From the NCBI GenBank assembly GCA_025765615.1, contig JAIVFJ010000456.1, forward strand, positions 1-38,697: a stretch of DNA of 38,697 bases. The letters run 5' to 3'. This stretch comes from Zopfochytrium polystomum (lineage: Eukaryota; Chytridiomycota; Chytridiomycetes; Chytridiales; Chytridiaceae). Under the pieces are notes generated by a model that saw nothing but the letters and a program-made list of their open reading frames with translations, was not told where the DNA came from and did not search any database. Both the position numbers and the translations under genes were made by a program. Positions 8,611 through 18,220 of this stretch are shown here, one piece after another (the first letter of the stretch is position 1; each line of letters starts with the position of its first letter).

Positions 8611-11470
8611 CCTTCGTACAGTACAGCAGTTAACGAATGAAGGCGCAGTAGTGACATTTGGACAAACTACAAGGATCGTTTTCCTATGATACACGATTCC
8701 AGTGCATGAGGATGCAGACCTGCCGTACGTTTACCCAATAACTTTGTCGGGGAAGTCGGTGGCACTTGCAACAGTTTCTTCGGCGGTGCTACACAGGCGG
8801 CTCAGACACCCAGGTGCCCCTTCCCAGCTTTCTGTTCAGATGAGGAAGGGTGTCACTGGTGTGCCACAGATCAACACAGAAGAGGAGACAGAATGTCGTG
8901 TCTGCGCACAATCTAAATCGACACGACAACCACATTCGGAGACAAACAGGGTTGTCCCTGATGGAAAAATGATTTTACACGTCGATCTGGCTGGCCTGCT
9001 CCCACCGACAAGCATTGGAGACAAATATGCACTGGTTGTCAGCATCGAACCTGGATCAGCATTGCCAGCCATCCCAATAAGGCTAAAAAGTGATGCAGCC
9101 ACAGAAGTTCTCCTTTTCATCACCAAAATGGAAAGGGAGACAAACAAGAAAGTCTTGGCAATTCGCTCAGATGGGGGAGGAGAATTTATCTCGAACGAAT
9201 TCCTGCAGCAATCAACCGTGTTGGGTATCTGACACGAGCGCACAGTGCCAAGGAATCCAGATTCAAACGGTCATGCAGAACGCTCCGTCAGGACATTGAA
9301 AGACAAAACCTGCTCTCTGCTGCTTGGTGCAAATCTACCGATCTGATGGTGGGGAGAGGCCATGCGGACGGCAGCTTTCCTGCACAACCAGATTCCGTGA
9401 GCAGACAGCAGAACTCCTTACGAGGTATTATATGGAAGGAAACCCAATTTGGCAAATCTCCGGGCATACAGGTGCGAGGTTTATGCCCATATCGAAAAGG
9501 AAGACAGAAAAAGTGTCTTTGGGCCGCGCGCATGGCGCGGTGTCTTGATCAGCTACAAAGGCGACGCCGGCCAGATTTATCAGGTTCTTCACCTCGGCGA
9601 TAATGTGATAAGGAGAGTAAGGAGTGCAAGATTCTTTGAAGATTCCTTCCCCTTTGAGGAAGGGACGCACAATATGCCCACATTGATCAATTCGGACCCC
9701 TTTGATTCTGATAATGAATCAGATACGGATCCTGCGCTCCCACGCACAGTTTGGACCTTACCATTCTGAAGTCCACCAAGACAACGTCATCAGTAAACGA
9801 CGATCTACCTGATTGGGCAAGGCTTTCATCTCTGTGTCGATTGAACTGCAGGTGCCACCCTGATCTTACAAGGAGGCACTCTCCCGGCCCGATGCAGAAG
9901 AATGGAAAACGCAATTGCTTCCGAGCTTGAGTCCATGAAAACAAACGGTGTATGGATCTTGAAGAAGCGACCCAAGGACAAAAAGACCCTCACGGCAAAA
10001 TGGGTATTCGATCTCAAGAAGGACTCAGCTGGACAGATCACACGGTACAAGGCTCGGCTGGTGGCACGGGGATATGCACAGAGACAAGGAGATTACGGAG
10101 AAACATTTTCTCCGGTAGTACGACAGACAACAACGCGGATTTTCTTTGCAATCGCAACGGCTCGATCATGGTTCCTTGTCTCTGTCGACAGCTCGACGGC
10201 ATTCTTGAATGGCAAGGTGGATGTTGAGATTTATCTCGAGATCCCGGAGGGTCTCGAAGTTAGCAGCCACGAACTTGTCTGTTGGCTGCAACGGGCAATT
10301 TACGGCCTCAAGCAGGCCGGCCGAACCTGGTATGATACGTTCGGTGAAGCAATGAAAGCACTTGGGTGGATTCGGACCGATCACGATCGATGCATGTTTA
10401 CACGTGAGATCGGCCCACCTGAGGATCGGAGGCTATTAGTTAGTCTCGTACATGTTGATGATATAATGTTCGAGGGAGATCGGCAATCGGATGTCCACGC
10501 AGCAGCTGACGAGCTGTTAGCAAAGTTTAAGGGCTGGAAGGATGACGACCCGGCCAGTTTTGTGGGACTCCATCGCGATTGATTACCTGGGGGGACTCGG
10601 TTGTCCCAGCCTGGCAAAGCTATCTCATTGGGAAGTGAGATCCGGCGCGTGCGGCGGTTGGCCACCCCCATGGATCAGAACTCGACACTGCGGGCGAACC
10701 GGCCTCCCTCCACGTCAGTTGAAGAGTCATGGAGACACCCACGCAAATCACCTCGAACTGGGTTCGTCAAGGACAGTTTTGCAGTACTCAATATACGACC
10801 GTTGTCCGCAGGATTCATTCGATCGCCATGTGTACTTCAACACCCCAGCAGATGGCGAATTCTACCGACATTTGGTAGGATTGATAAATTGGCTTGCAAC
10901 CATGACAAGGCCAGATTTATCTTTCTCTGTCGGTGTTCTTTCGCGATTCATGTCAGAACCTCGACGCCATTACCTCATCGCAGCAGAACGAGTGGCACAG
11001 TATGTCGCCACCACAGCAGAGTCCGTCATTTTTTACCCCCAGGACTCTAACCTCGGACTCATTGGGTACTCGGACTCCGATTGGGGGTCTGACACAGACT
11101 TGCGACAGTCAACCACGGGCTACATTTTAACGCTCGGTGGGTTGGTCATCAGTTGGAAATCAAAGCTTCAACCGACCATCACAACATCAACAATGGAAGC
11201 AAAGTACATGGCATTGTACTTCGCAGTGCAGGAAGCAGTTTGGCTTCGTGGATTGCTCAGACGGTTTGGGCTCCCACAGCAGGGGCCAACAGTGATATAT
11301 TGCGACAACACAAGCACGCTCGCCATCGCGAAAAACCCCTAGGCACACGAGCGACCCAAGCACATAGAGATTAAGTACCACTTCATTTGCGAACGCATTG
11401 CAAACAAGGAAGTGGAAGTACAACACGTCAGCACCACGCAGATGGTGGGCTGATCCACTCACAAAAGGAG
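8611..11470 (+). pseudogene. copia pol remnant (integrase, reverse transcriptase, RNase H)
   Basis: Integrase: zinc-finger pattern HRRLRHPG...CRVCAQ, then core residues in ILHVDLAG and IRSDGGGEF and the HERTVPRNPDSNGHAER motif. TGA codons interrupt at 9230 and twice more by about 9400. Reverse transcriptase: KWVFDLKKD...RYKARLVARGYAQ...GETFSPVVR, DSSTAFLNG (family DVxTAFLNG), YGLKQAGRTWY and HVDD for YVDD, in the frame of 9902-10582; then a frame change. RNase H: MTRPDLSFSVG, YSDSDWG, STTGY, STMEAKYMAL, CDNTSTLAIAKNP, with a TAG at 11340 and KHIEIKYHF after it; the final DPLTKGV is in another frame near 11452. It cannot make an active polyprotein, but the domain order is unambiguous for copia. 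Confidence 0.93.
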
Positions 11471-11600
11471 TGAACGGGCCTTGGATGACGGAATTCAAGA
11501 AACTTATCCAGATAGTTTAGACACGTGTTCCGGCCTATGCTTGTCAAAGTTTTTTTTTCTTTTGTTTTCTTTGACCTCTTTCCTTTTTCGAATGCTGTGC

Positions 11601-11609
11601 CAGGGGGAG
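11601..11609 (+). other. Polypurine tract
   Basis: CAGGGGGAG immediately before the 3' LTR start (TGTTGG at 11610), the expected place for priming of plus-strand DNA. Confidence 0.75.
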
Positions 11610-11897
11610 TGTTGGAATTTGGGCAGACAGAATTTTGGGAGGATTTATCTGCAGTATGGCACTTGCACTTGGTAAAGTGCAAAGTGGCCCAAGCATCCTC
11701 AAAATTTGGGGAAGTGTCTTTCCTCGTGGGCAGTATAAAAGGCAGTAGGGTGTGAGAGGGAAGCAGAAGTGAAGAAGTGAAGAGAAGAAGAACCTCATTG
11801 AATAAAAGCCCCTCTACCCTAAAATCTGCCTCCAGTCCTTCACAATCCTTGTACGCAGTCACCCTGCTACACTGCTGGTGGGTACGAATTCCCATTA
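11610..11897 (+). repeat. 3' LTR
   Basis: 288 bases, same termini as the 5' LTR. TATA box at 11734-11740 and AATAAA at 11801-11806. Followed by CTGTT (11898-11902), the right-hand target-site copy. Confidence 0.95.
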
Positions 11898-11902
11898 CTG
11901 TT
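11898..11902. repeat. Right target-site duplication (CTGTT)
   Basis: Pairs with CGGTT at 5262-5266, with one mismatch at the second base. Confidence 0.7.
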
Positions 11903-12743
11903 CATTTCGATGGATCTCGGATCCGCGTCGAGGGAACACGCTTCGGCTGGGAAGCAAGCTCCAGCGATCGTCTTTTTGAAATCCATAAAGAAGCGTCTAC
12001 TGATGCAGCAGCCACGCAGCCCCATTTCTCTGAACGTTTCCATCGATTCGACCGACCGCCTGACCTTTGCCGCGGCTCTTACGATCTTCAGCGAGGCATT
12101 TTTCTACCTAACGTCCCCATTACGCGTGCACCTCGTCACTTTTACGAACGTGTTCACTGACGACCACCTCGCTGTCCTCTCCTACTTTTTCCGGTCAACA
12201 GAATGCCGCATCCGAAACGTTCGTCTGTTGCAGCAATGTCAGTCCGCCCCATCGAGCAAAATGGTGGAATGGCTCCTTTCGGGTCATTCCTATCTCAAAG
12301 TGCTGCATCTGAACTGCTCCAATCTGAGCGGTGATACCATCAATGCGGTCGGAGCGGCACTTTCTCGCTCTGAGAGCCTCATCGGCCTCAGCATTATCTT
12401 GCCTGGCTTTCACTTCCCCTTATTTGCTGAGAGCTTCACAGCCGATGGTGCGTCCCAGTTGCAGCAAGTTCATATATTGCTTGACTGGCCACTGCCCAAA
12501 GAGCAACGGGTGGTCCCACGAGTCAAGTTGTTGGCAGATTCTACCGTCAACATCCTACGATCAAACCATCTGCTGGAGTTTTCTCTTCAGGCCCAACTAC
12601 AGCGTTCAACTCGCTTTCGTCTGGGAACGAGTCGTTTCACACCTGATGGCAGACTGCTTTATGGAGTAGGACATTTCGGATGTTACGTTTGCCATGGGCG
12701 ACAGGCGTTACATCGGCTGGCTTGTGCGGAGGTTACGGAATGA
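11903..12743 (+). pseudogene. 3' part of the split host gene, leucine-rich-like protein
   Basis: Open frame that begins at the target site; the ATG at 11910 is only the first Met after the insertion. The region from about 12300 (SYLKVLHLNCSNLSGDTIN, then LSRSESLIGLSIILPG) has the LxxLxLxxxN-like pattern of irregular leucine-rich (RNI-like) repeats, often used for protein binding in F-box proteins. Ends at TGA 12741-12743. With the 5' part it would give at least 380 residues. The 5' half is now separated by 6.6 kb, so the gene is very probably inactive unless a truncated product starts at 11910. No named function. Confidence 0.55.
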
Positions 12744-13498
12744 TGGAGGAAAGGCACTTTGTATGGAGGTGTGCGGGGTTTCGGAGCTCCGTGAGGGGAG
12801 GGCTCGTTTGACGTGACAATTACATGTAATGCACACTCATCCTGCGATCCACATCTGCGACCTTCCCGGAGAGCAGATCCTTCTCGTCGCGACCTCCCAC
12901 CGGCTCGGCAGCTCCTACCACGCGCTCGAGTGTGAGGGATGCTGCTGGGGTGATTGTGCTTGCGAGCGTGTTCGGGAAGGCTTCAGCCTGCAATCCTTTG
13001 ACAGCAGTTTCGCCAATTTAAAGAACACAGAGCGAGGCATCTGGATGATCTCAAGCGTGAGACAAGGGCTTTATTTGCCATGACGCCTTGGACGTAGACG
13101 TCGCCTGGAGGGCCGTGCCCTCTCATAGGAGCCTTGCTCAGGTAGCTCTCCATAACACCAGTCCAAAGCTACTACCCCCAGTATCATCACCGCTGCAACT
13201 GCTCCAGCAATAAGTTCCCTTTCCGGCCAATCCATTTGGACGCTTCGTTTGTGGCAGTGTTATTTTGGGCAGACAAACGCAACATGCAGCATCACATGCC
13301 TGATATTTTCTGCCATTGCATTTCTGTTCAGGTTTTTGATGAAACTTGTAGCTTCCCAGATAATAGTCCTCACATCGCAATGCATGGTTCGTATCGCCGT
13401 CGGGGATTGCGCCCGAGCACCTCGTCCCAGCAGTTTGCCCTGTTGCTGGGATGTCTGAGCAAGATTACTTTCTCAATTATTATGCTTTGAGCAGGATT
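12744..13498. other. No clear gene
   Basis: An 84-codon open frame at 12829-13083 (Cys-rich centre, ECEGCCWGDCACE) is the best candidate, but it has no recognisable family, no splice partners and no neighbour support. The rest looks like intergenic sequence. Confidence 0.3.
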
Positions 13499-14132
13499 CC
13501 TGATCCTTGGAACATGACGCTAGTTCAGTTGGGTCGCTCCTTGAGTCAAGGATTGCGGATCACCCTGAAGCCTATGGATCCGACGACTATGCAGCCGAGA
13601 GAACAAACATCACACGGAAAATGCTTTGTTACTTCTTCAGGCCCGCGATTCGGTACCTCGATGAGGAGGAGGGAAATACGATTAAAAACTATATTGAGAG
13701 TTGGAGGATGGACAAATTAGCCTGGAGCAACGTGAGAAGGCGCTAGGTGATAGGTTTGTTACTCTCTTCGACCAGGGTGATGTCTTGCTGTTCCAAAGTG
13801 TTAAAGATCCCGTGGTTCACTATCAGGTCACACTTCTTCGTAGCATACAGCTGTACGCTCCTGGAGAAGGTCACCTCGTCCCTATACGGTCCAATGATGC
13901 CGAAACAAACTACAGGCTAGAAGAGATCAGGGTGACATCCAACGGTTACGCGCCCACTCATAGTTGTGCTCTTACCAAAGGCGGATTTGCAATTGCTGTG
14001 TTTGATCATTGCTGGAATCCCACCCCCTTTTTCGACGAATCGCTGTGTGTCATGGCTGTGAGCCCAGGCCCGCACGAGAATGTAGTAAAAGACGCCGTGA
14101 AGAGTCTGAAGTTTCTGCTCGACGAGGAGTAG
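13499..14132 (+). pseudogene. Hypothetical protein gene with broken frame
   Basis: Two protein-like blocks follow each other in different frames: 13507-13700 (ITRKMLCYFFRPAIRYLDEE) and 13701-14132 (REKALGDRFVTLFDQGDVLL to KSLKFLLDEE). No GT...AG pair rejoins them; the change at about 13695-13703 looks like a small deletion. The 5' end is unclear: a short ATG frame at 13451 lies in a third frame. I do not recognise a domain. It may be a decayed gene or an assembly error in a live one. Confidence 0.35.
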
Positions 14133-14710
14133 TCTATAGTTGGAACAGGAATATGGCGGAACGGGAGTCTACCACTGCCTCCCCACCGACGCGCGCGCCA
14201 AGGTGCATAGCAACGGGGGCATCGATGTCTCCGCCAAGACGGCCAATTGAACCCGGCGCAGCACCATATCGGCCACATGCCATCGCAGTAACTCAACACG
14301 AGCCCCTATAAGGTCGCGCAGGAGCTCAAAAACAAATCGTGACGAGTTGATACGTAGTGCATCGACAACTTTCTTGGAAGAAGAAAACAGGCTTTGCTGG
14401 CTCGACTGATGTCGTTCGTTCCGCTGAAGTATCACCCAACCTCGCCGTCTCAGAGCGGATCATTTGGCACAGACCTACGCAGGGAGCAGAGGAGAACAAA
14501 AATTCCAAGTCCGCCGACGTTCGGTCCAGCTGAAAAAAAAAAGGTGTGTGCTCAACCAAGAGCAAACACCTCCATTTGTTTTTTTTTTTTTTTTTGATAC
14601 TCGCCCAAGCTTCTTTATCATAAAAAACGAGAAAGAGGAGCCAAGGCACGCAACTCCGCACGCTCACGGTAAACGTGCTATCTGGCGATGCAGTCTGTCG
14701 GTCGGCTGGC
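14133..14710. other. Intergenic, T17 homopolymer
   Basis: No gene seen. Contains a T homopolymer at 14579-14595. It holds the presumed 3' untranslated regions of the convergent neighbours. Confidence 0.4.
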
Positions 14711-15445
14711 TCACCGCTTTGCACGTTTGGGCGATGCTTTTGGCGGCTTCGCCGCCGCCGCCGTTAGCACCGTCGAGGCCTTGCCCATTGCCGCTGCCTT
14801 TGCTGCTCCCGGAGCTGATTGCGGTGCGCGCGGCGCACCAGGTTTGCCGCCCTTACCTCCTGCGCAAGATCTCGACCCCCTGCCACGCCGGTAGAGGAAA
14901 AGCTCCCCCGACGACTCGCCGCCGCCGCCGCCGCCCCTCCTCTCCAAAAACAAGCTGCACGCCTCCTGCGGAATCTCGTGCTTGATCAACACCTCCTCCT
15001 CGATCCTCGCCGCCTTCTCGTGGAGCGAATTCTTCTGGTGCCGCTTCTTCATGTACTTGTGCATGTCGATGCTGTTCTTCTTGAATGCAGGCACTTTTGC
15101 CGTGTCGATCTTGAGGATGCCGTGGCCCTCTTCCTCGTTGTAGACTCTCGCGACGCGCGGCGCCTTGGTCGTCGAGACGAACTGCGTCGCGAGGTCGCCC
15201 ATCTGGTGATCTTCGGGCGTGTAGGTGGCGGACTTGTCTGCGGCGTGGAGGCCGCGGCCAGCTTCAAAGTTGGCCTTGTCGGTGGATGTCATGGCGCGGT
15301 AGAGCGTTTTGGGTCTGGATTGGGCTAGGCCGGCGAGGCGGCGACGAGAAGGCGATGGTGGTGCGGGAGGAGAGAGATGAGGAGGCTGAGGAGGAGGAGG
15401 GGAAGGAGGGGTCGGGGCATGCTGGCTGTACGCCAGTGAACGCAA
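14711..15445 (-). CDS. Putative ADP-ribosyltransferase-fold (R-S-E type) protein
   Basis: Frame read on the minus strand to a stop at 14711. Three spaced motifs fit the ART R-S-E pattern: LYRAM (catalytic-type Arg), QFVSTTK (Ser-Thr-Thr strand), and IEEEVLIKHEIPQEA (Glu strand). If real, the domain would bind NAD and modify an unknown target. A Pro-rich stretch precedes it, and a Gly then Lys/Ala-rich basic tail follows, so the protein could be nuclear or RNA-associated. The upstream part has no ATG in frame: the position at 15445 is TTG and the first ATG (15292) lies just after the Arg motif, so a 5' exon is probably missing. No secretion signal is seen. Fold assignment from motifs only. Confidence 0.45.
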   Translation of the reverse strand: MRSLAYSQHAPTPPSPPPPQPPHLSPPAPPSPSRRRLAGLAQSRPKTLYRAMTSTDKANFEAGRGLHAADKSATYTPEDHQMGDLATQFVSTTKAPRVARVYNEEEGHGILKIDTAKVPAFKKNSIDMHKYMKKRHQKNSLHEKAARIEEEVLIKHEIPQEACSLFLERRGGGGGGESSGELFLYRRGRGSRSCAGGKGGKPGAPRAPQSAPGAAKAAAMGKASTVLTAAAAKPPKASPKRAKR

Positions 15446-15855
15446 GCGTTTTTGATTGAGCGAGATGGGGCAGGCAACGATGCGGGCTGAGTACTCTTAT
15501 GCGTTTTCGAAGCGACTTATTTTTTTTTTTTTTTTTTTTTTTTGCCCCGAGACACTCGGGGTTGGGCCCATTTCGTCAGTATTTATTTCTTCAAAAGTCT
15601 TCTTCAGTCGAGGCCACAGTAACGTCCTCGCTCCAGAGATGGTCGAGTCTGTACTGAACGCAAGGTCCAGTATGTCGCAGCCACTATCTGACGAAATGCT
15701 CTGAGACGACATCGCTTCGGAGAGTGAGGGAGAATTTGAAAACGGTTTGTGGCTACTGCTAAATGATCCAGCTGGGGCTCATCCCAACTTGTGCTACAAT
15801 GTAAGTTCATGTTTCTTGAACAGGCTTTACGCTAGAAGTAAAAGCCGCGATATCT

Positions 15856-15882
15856 CACACCCTTCGCCGGCGCCAGGGTGTG
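15856..15882. repeat. Small hairpin
   Basis: Perfect 8-bp arms CACACCCT / AGGGTGTG around an 11-base GC-rich loop (TCGCCGGCGCC). Unknown role. Confidence 0.6.
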
Positions 15883-16130
15883 TGCTGGTCTCGCGGGCCT
15901 GAGCCGCGTCGGGGAACAAGGTGCGGCGCCTACGGCACGCAAGCGTTAGCGGCGAGGCCCTCTAGCGGAAGCCAAAGGCAGGAAGGGAGGTGTTGTCGAA
16001 GGGATCGTTAGTGGGCTATGAGGCTGACTGACTTCCAAGACAGGGCCGGTCGCCAAAGCACCTCTAATGGTTGTGCTCTGCCAAACAGCGCCTGAAGGGG
16101 AAACATGTCGACGGCTTCAGACGCAGGCAA

Positions 16131-16215
16131 GCGGCCGCCGCCAAGCCGGCAGCGAAGGCGCTGGCTGCAAACTTTTTGCCACCGGCGCCTTCGCTGCCGG
16201 CTTGGCAGCGGCCGC
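16131..16215. repeat. 31-bp near-perfect inverted repeat
   Basis: Left arm 16131-16161 and right arm 16185-16215 are reverse complements with a single mismatch; the loop is 23 bases. Both arms begin or end with GCGGCCGC, a NotI-type palindrome. The stem is very GC-rich and would be extremely stable in RNA or as a cruciform. Confidence 0.95.
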
Positions 16216-16409
16216 TGCGGTGGCAAGAACAAGTCGTTTCGCTTTTGAGATGACGAGCCCTTCGATCATTCCACTCGTTTTCGATCCTTACCTGCGATAC
16301 TTTTTATGTTCGTTATCAAAAGTACGTTGCCTGCCACTGTGGTCGCTTGATCCGAGCTGACAGCGACGACGTCCAATGCCAAAGTAAGACAACACTCTCT
16401 TCGCAGGAG

Positions 16410-16871
16410 ATGTTTGTGTTCGAGGGCCAGTATCCTCTTGTGTTTCGCCCCTCCCTGGACGTCGCGCTGCGTCGCCACTGGTACTGTCCGCGCGGGATGA
16501 TTGTTTTCATCGATGTTTCGTTCGAGTCGGTCGACGCCTTCTCCGCCGCCTCCCAGCTGCTCGATCTGTTTTCGCACCCTTTCCTCGCCGGCCTGCCTGC
16601 GGTCGTGGTCGCGACCGAAATTGAGCAGCCAAATTCGAATTTGAGCGGATTTCTCGACGCTTTTGCAGCGGCTGGCTGTGCTCGAGGCAACGCCTGGCCA
16701 TGGTATCGGTCAGTCCGCGTGGCCGTCGGCTCGTTCGTACCGGCCAGCAAAATCGAGATAACGGCGCCGGCCCGCCCAGATCAGCGTTTTGAGTATGATG
16801 ATAGCTGGTCTGTTAGAGATGGAGTGGGGTGGCTGCTAGAAGAATTCGAAAACGATGGGAAGGCTTCTTAG
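16410..16871 (+). CDS. Divergent Arf-like GTPase fragment (tentative)
   Basis: First in-frame ATG is 16410; the frame is open upstream to 16254, and a TCTTCGCAG acceptor-like site lies just before the ATG, so 5' exons may exist. The segment LDVALRRHWYCPRGMIVFID, then LLDLFSHPFLAGLPAVVVAT, follows the switch-II-to-G4 stretch of Arf-family GTPases (LRxxWxxYxxxxxxxIFVVD, LLxxPxLxxxPxLVxANK). However, the G4 NKxD motif is lost (ATEIEQ) and no P-loop (GxxxxGK) is visible upstream. If the family is right it is a degenerate or non-nucleotide-binding member. It converges on the WW-repeat gene with only 91 bases between stops. Confidence 0.35.
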   Translation: MFVFEGQYPLVFRPSLDVALRRHWYCPRGMIVFIDVSFESVDAFSAASQLLDLFSHPFLAGLPAVVVATEIEQPNSNLSGFLDAFAAAGCARGNAWPWYRSVRVAVGSFVPASKIEITAPARPDQRFEYDDSWSVRDGVGWLLEEFENDGKAS

Positions 16872-16962
16872 CGCCATTCGACTGAAAGTATTCAGTCAAA
16901 ACATTTACCAGATATTTAAGTATTCAACATATCCCACCAAGCTCGAACACAGTAAATCACAA

Positions 16963-18150
16963 TCAAACATCGCTCTTTGACAACAAACCGCTCGTTTCCC
17001 ACCAGGTTTGAACACTTTTCGCCAGTTTTGACTCCACCAGAGACGCGTCATACTTGAGAACAAGTCCGCTCTCAAGCCACCAGTTGAGCACAACGATTTG
17101 CCGAGAATGGCTTGCGCTCTCCAAAGCAGACTTGTACTTGAGCTCCAAGCCACTGTCCTTCCACCATTGCAAAACGTTCAAATGTCCAGCCAGGCTTGCT
17201 TGATCCAAAGACCTTTCCGTGTATCTCAGCTCCAATCCTGAGTCGTTCCACCACTGCAGAACTGCCGTGCTGCCGCTGGCGCTGGCTTGGTCCATCGCGG
17301 TGGAGCTGTACCTGAGCTCAAGCCCGCTGTTTTTCCACCATTCCAGCACTTTGACGTCGCCGCAGCCAAAGACGCTGTTTACGTTCATGCAGTCGTCCGA
17401 GTATCTGAGTTCGAGCCCGCTGTTCCTCCACCAGTCCAATACGTGAGTCAGCCCCCTAACGCTGGCGCCATCCATCGCCATACTGGAGTACTTCAAATCC
17501 AAGCCGCTGTCGCGCCACCACTGCAGAACGGCCACGTTCCCAGCCTCGCTTGCCGCGTTCATCGCATTCTCAGAGTACCGAAACTCCAAACCACTCTGCC
17601 TCCACCACTGCAGAATCGCCACCTCGCCGGCCGTACTAAACACGTCAAAGTCGGGCGGCGGGCACTTTACCTGCAGCCCGCTCTTCAACCACCAATCCAG
17701 CACCGCAAAGTGCTTGTTGCACGTCGCCCATTTCATCGCCGCCGCGCCGTACTCGAGCTCCACCGGCTGCGTCTTCCACCACTCCAAGACGCCGACGTGG
17801 CCGTTCTTGCTGGCGGCGACGATCGCCTCCTCGGAGCAGCTGAATTCCAGACCCGTGTCCTTCCACCACTGCAGCGCGGCGACGCTTCCGCCCGCGCTCG
17901 CTTCGATCATGACGCGATGCGGGGTGTGGGTTCCGACGATCTGGCCGTTCCGGTGCAGCAGCGACAGCAGCTCGACATTGTTGGTGCGGCTGGCGCGCGT
18001 GAAGATGTCGCCGACGAGGACGCAGAGAAAGGTGGCTTGGGTGCGCTCGAAGCGTAGCAAGGTCGCGACGCGGTATCGGTCCGTTGGTTCGTGGATGTAG
18101 CCGCAGATCACTGAGGCGATCTCGGAGTGAGCAAAGGTGGGCCACCGCAT
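16963..18150 (-). CDS. WW-repeat (ankyrin-like) protein, 395 residues
   Basis: Intact single-exon frame, ATG at 18150. Residues 1-60 form a helical, F-box-like head (IASVICGYIHEPTDRYRVATL); residues 61-395 consist of about eleven units of roughly 30 residues with the signature VLxWWxxSGLELxYSxxAMDxAS. The spacing and the small-residue turn match ankyrin-type repeats in which the usual consensus has been replaced by a Trp pair, so a protein-binding role is likely, perhaps as an adaptor through the head. The last unit (QTWWETSGLL) is degenerate. It is divergently arranged with LTV1, with 70 bases between start codons. Confidence 0.85.
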   Translation of the reverse strand: MRWPTFAHSEIASVICGYIHEPTDRYRVATLLRFERTQATFLCVLVGDIFTRASRTNNVELLSLLHRNGQIVGTHTPHRVMIEASAGGSVAALQWWKDTGLEFSCSEEAIVAASKNGHVGVLEWWKTQPVELEYGAAAMKWATCNKHFAVLDWWLKSGLQVKCPPPDFDVFSTAGEVAILQWWRQSGLEFRYSENAMNAASEAGNVAVLQWWRDSGLDLKYSSMAMDGASVRGLTHVLDWWRNSGLELRYSDDCMNVNSVFGCGDVKVLEWWKNSGLELRYSSTAMDQASASGSTAVLQWWNDSGLELRYTERSLDQASLAGHLNVLQWWKDSGLELKYKSALESASHSRQIVVLNWWLESGLVLKYDASLVESKLAKSVQTWWETSGLLSKSDV

Positions 18151-18220
18151 GATCTTTGCCGGACAGGTGAATCAATTGCGCCGTGCTTTCTTTCTTACTT
18201 TCTTTTCGTGACAAGGCAGG
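18151..18220. promoter_or_regulatory. Divergent promoter between WW-repeat gene and LTV1
   Basis: Only 70 bases separate the two start codons, so both promoters must overlap or lie within the genes. It contains a pyrimidine-rich TTTCTTTCTTACTTTC tract on the + strand. No TATA box is seen. Confidence 0.6.

Larger units (their letters stand above)
5267..11897 (+). mobile_element. Ty1/copia-type LTR retrotransposon, degenerate
   Basis: Bounded by two 288-base LTRs that differ at eight positions by my alignment. It has a primer binding site after the 5' LTR, gag, zinc knuckle, protease, integrase, reverse transcriptase and RNase H in that order, which is the copia (Pseudoviridae-type) order. A G-rich polypurine tract lies just before the 3' LTR. 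The reading frame is broken by a frameshift in gag, several TGA codons in integrase, further breaks in RNase H and a ~1.6-kb insertion between protease and integrase, so this copy cannot encode a full polyprotein. It lies inside a host coding exon. Confidence 0.95.
15446..16253. other. Non-coding region with T24 tract and inverted repeats
   Basis: T homopolymer at 15520-15543, a short hairpin at 15856-15882 and a long inverted repeat at 16131-16215. No protein is supported. The GC-rich part (15846-16216) differs in composition from the T-rich flanks and could be a small foldback element. Confidence 0.5.

Noticed and set aside
11910..12743. Intact gene starting at ATG 11910
   Set aside because: The frame continues to the insertion junction and matches the phase of the upstream piece, so the ATG is internal.
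15520..15543. T24 tract as a poly(A) tail of a retrocopied minus-strand gene
   Set aside because: It lies upstream, not downstream, of the minus-strand frame and has no flanking duplication.
17287..18057. 256-codon plus-strand frame opposite the WW-repeat gene
   Set aside because: It mirrors the repeat units in antisense and arises from GC-rich third positions; no independent domain.
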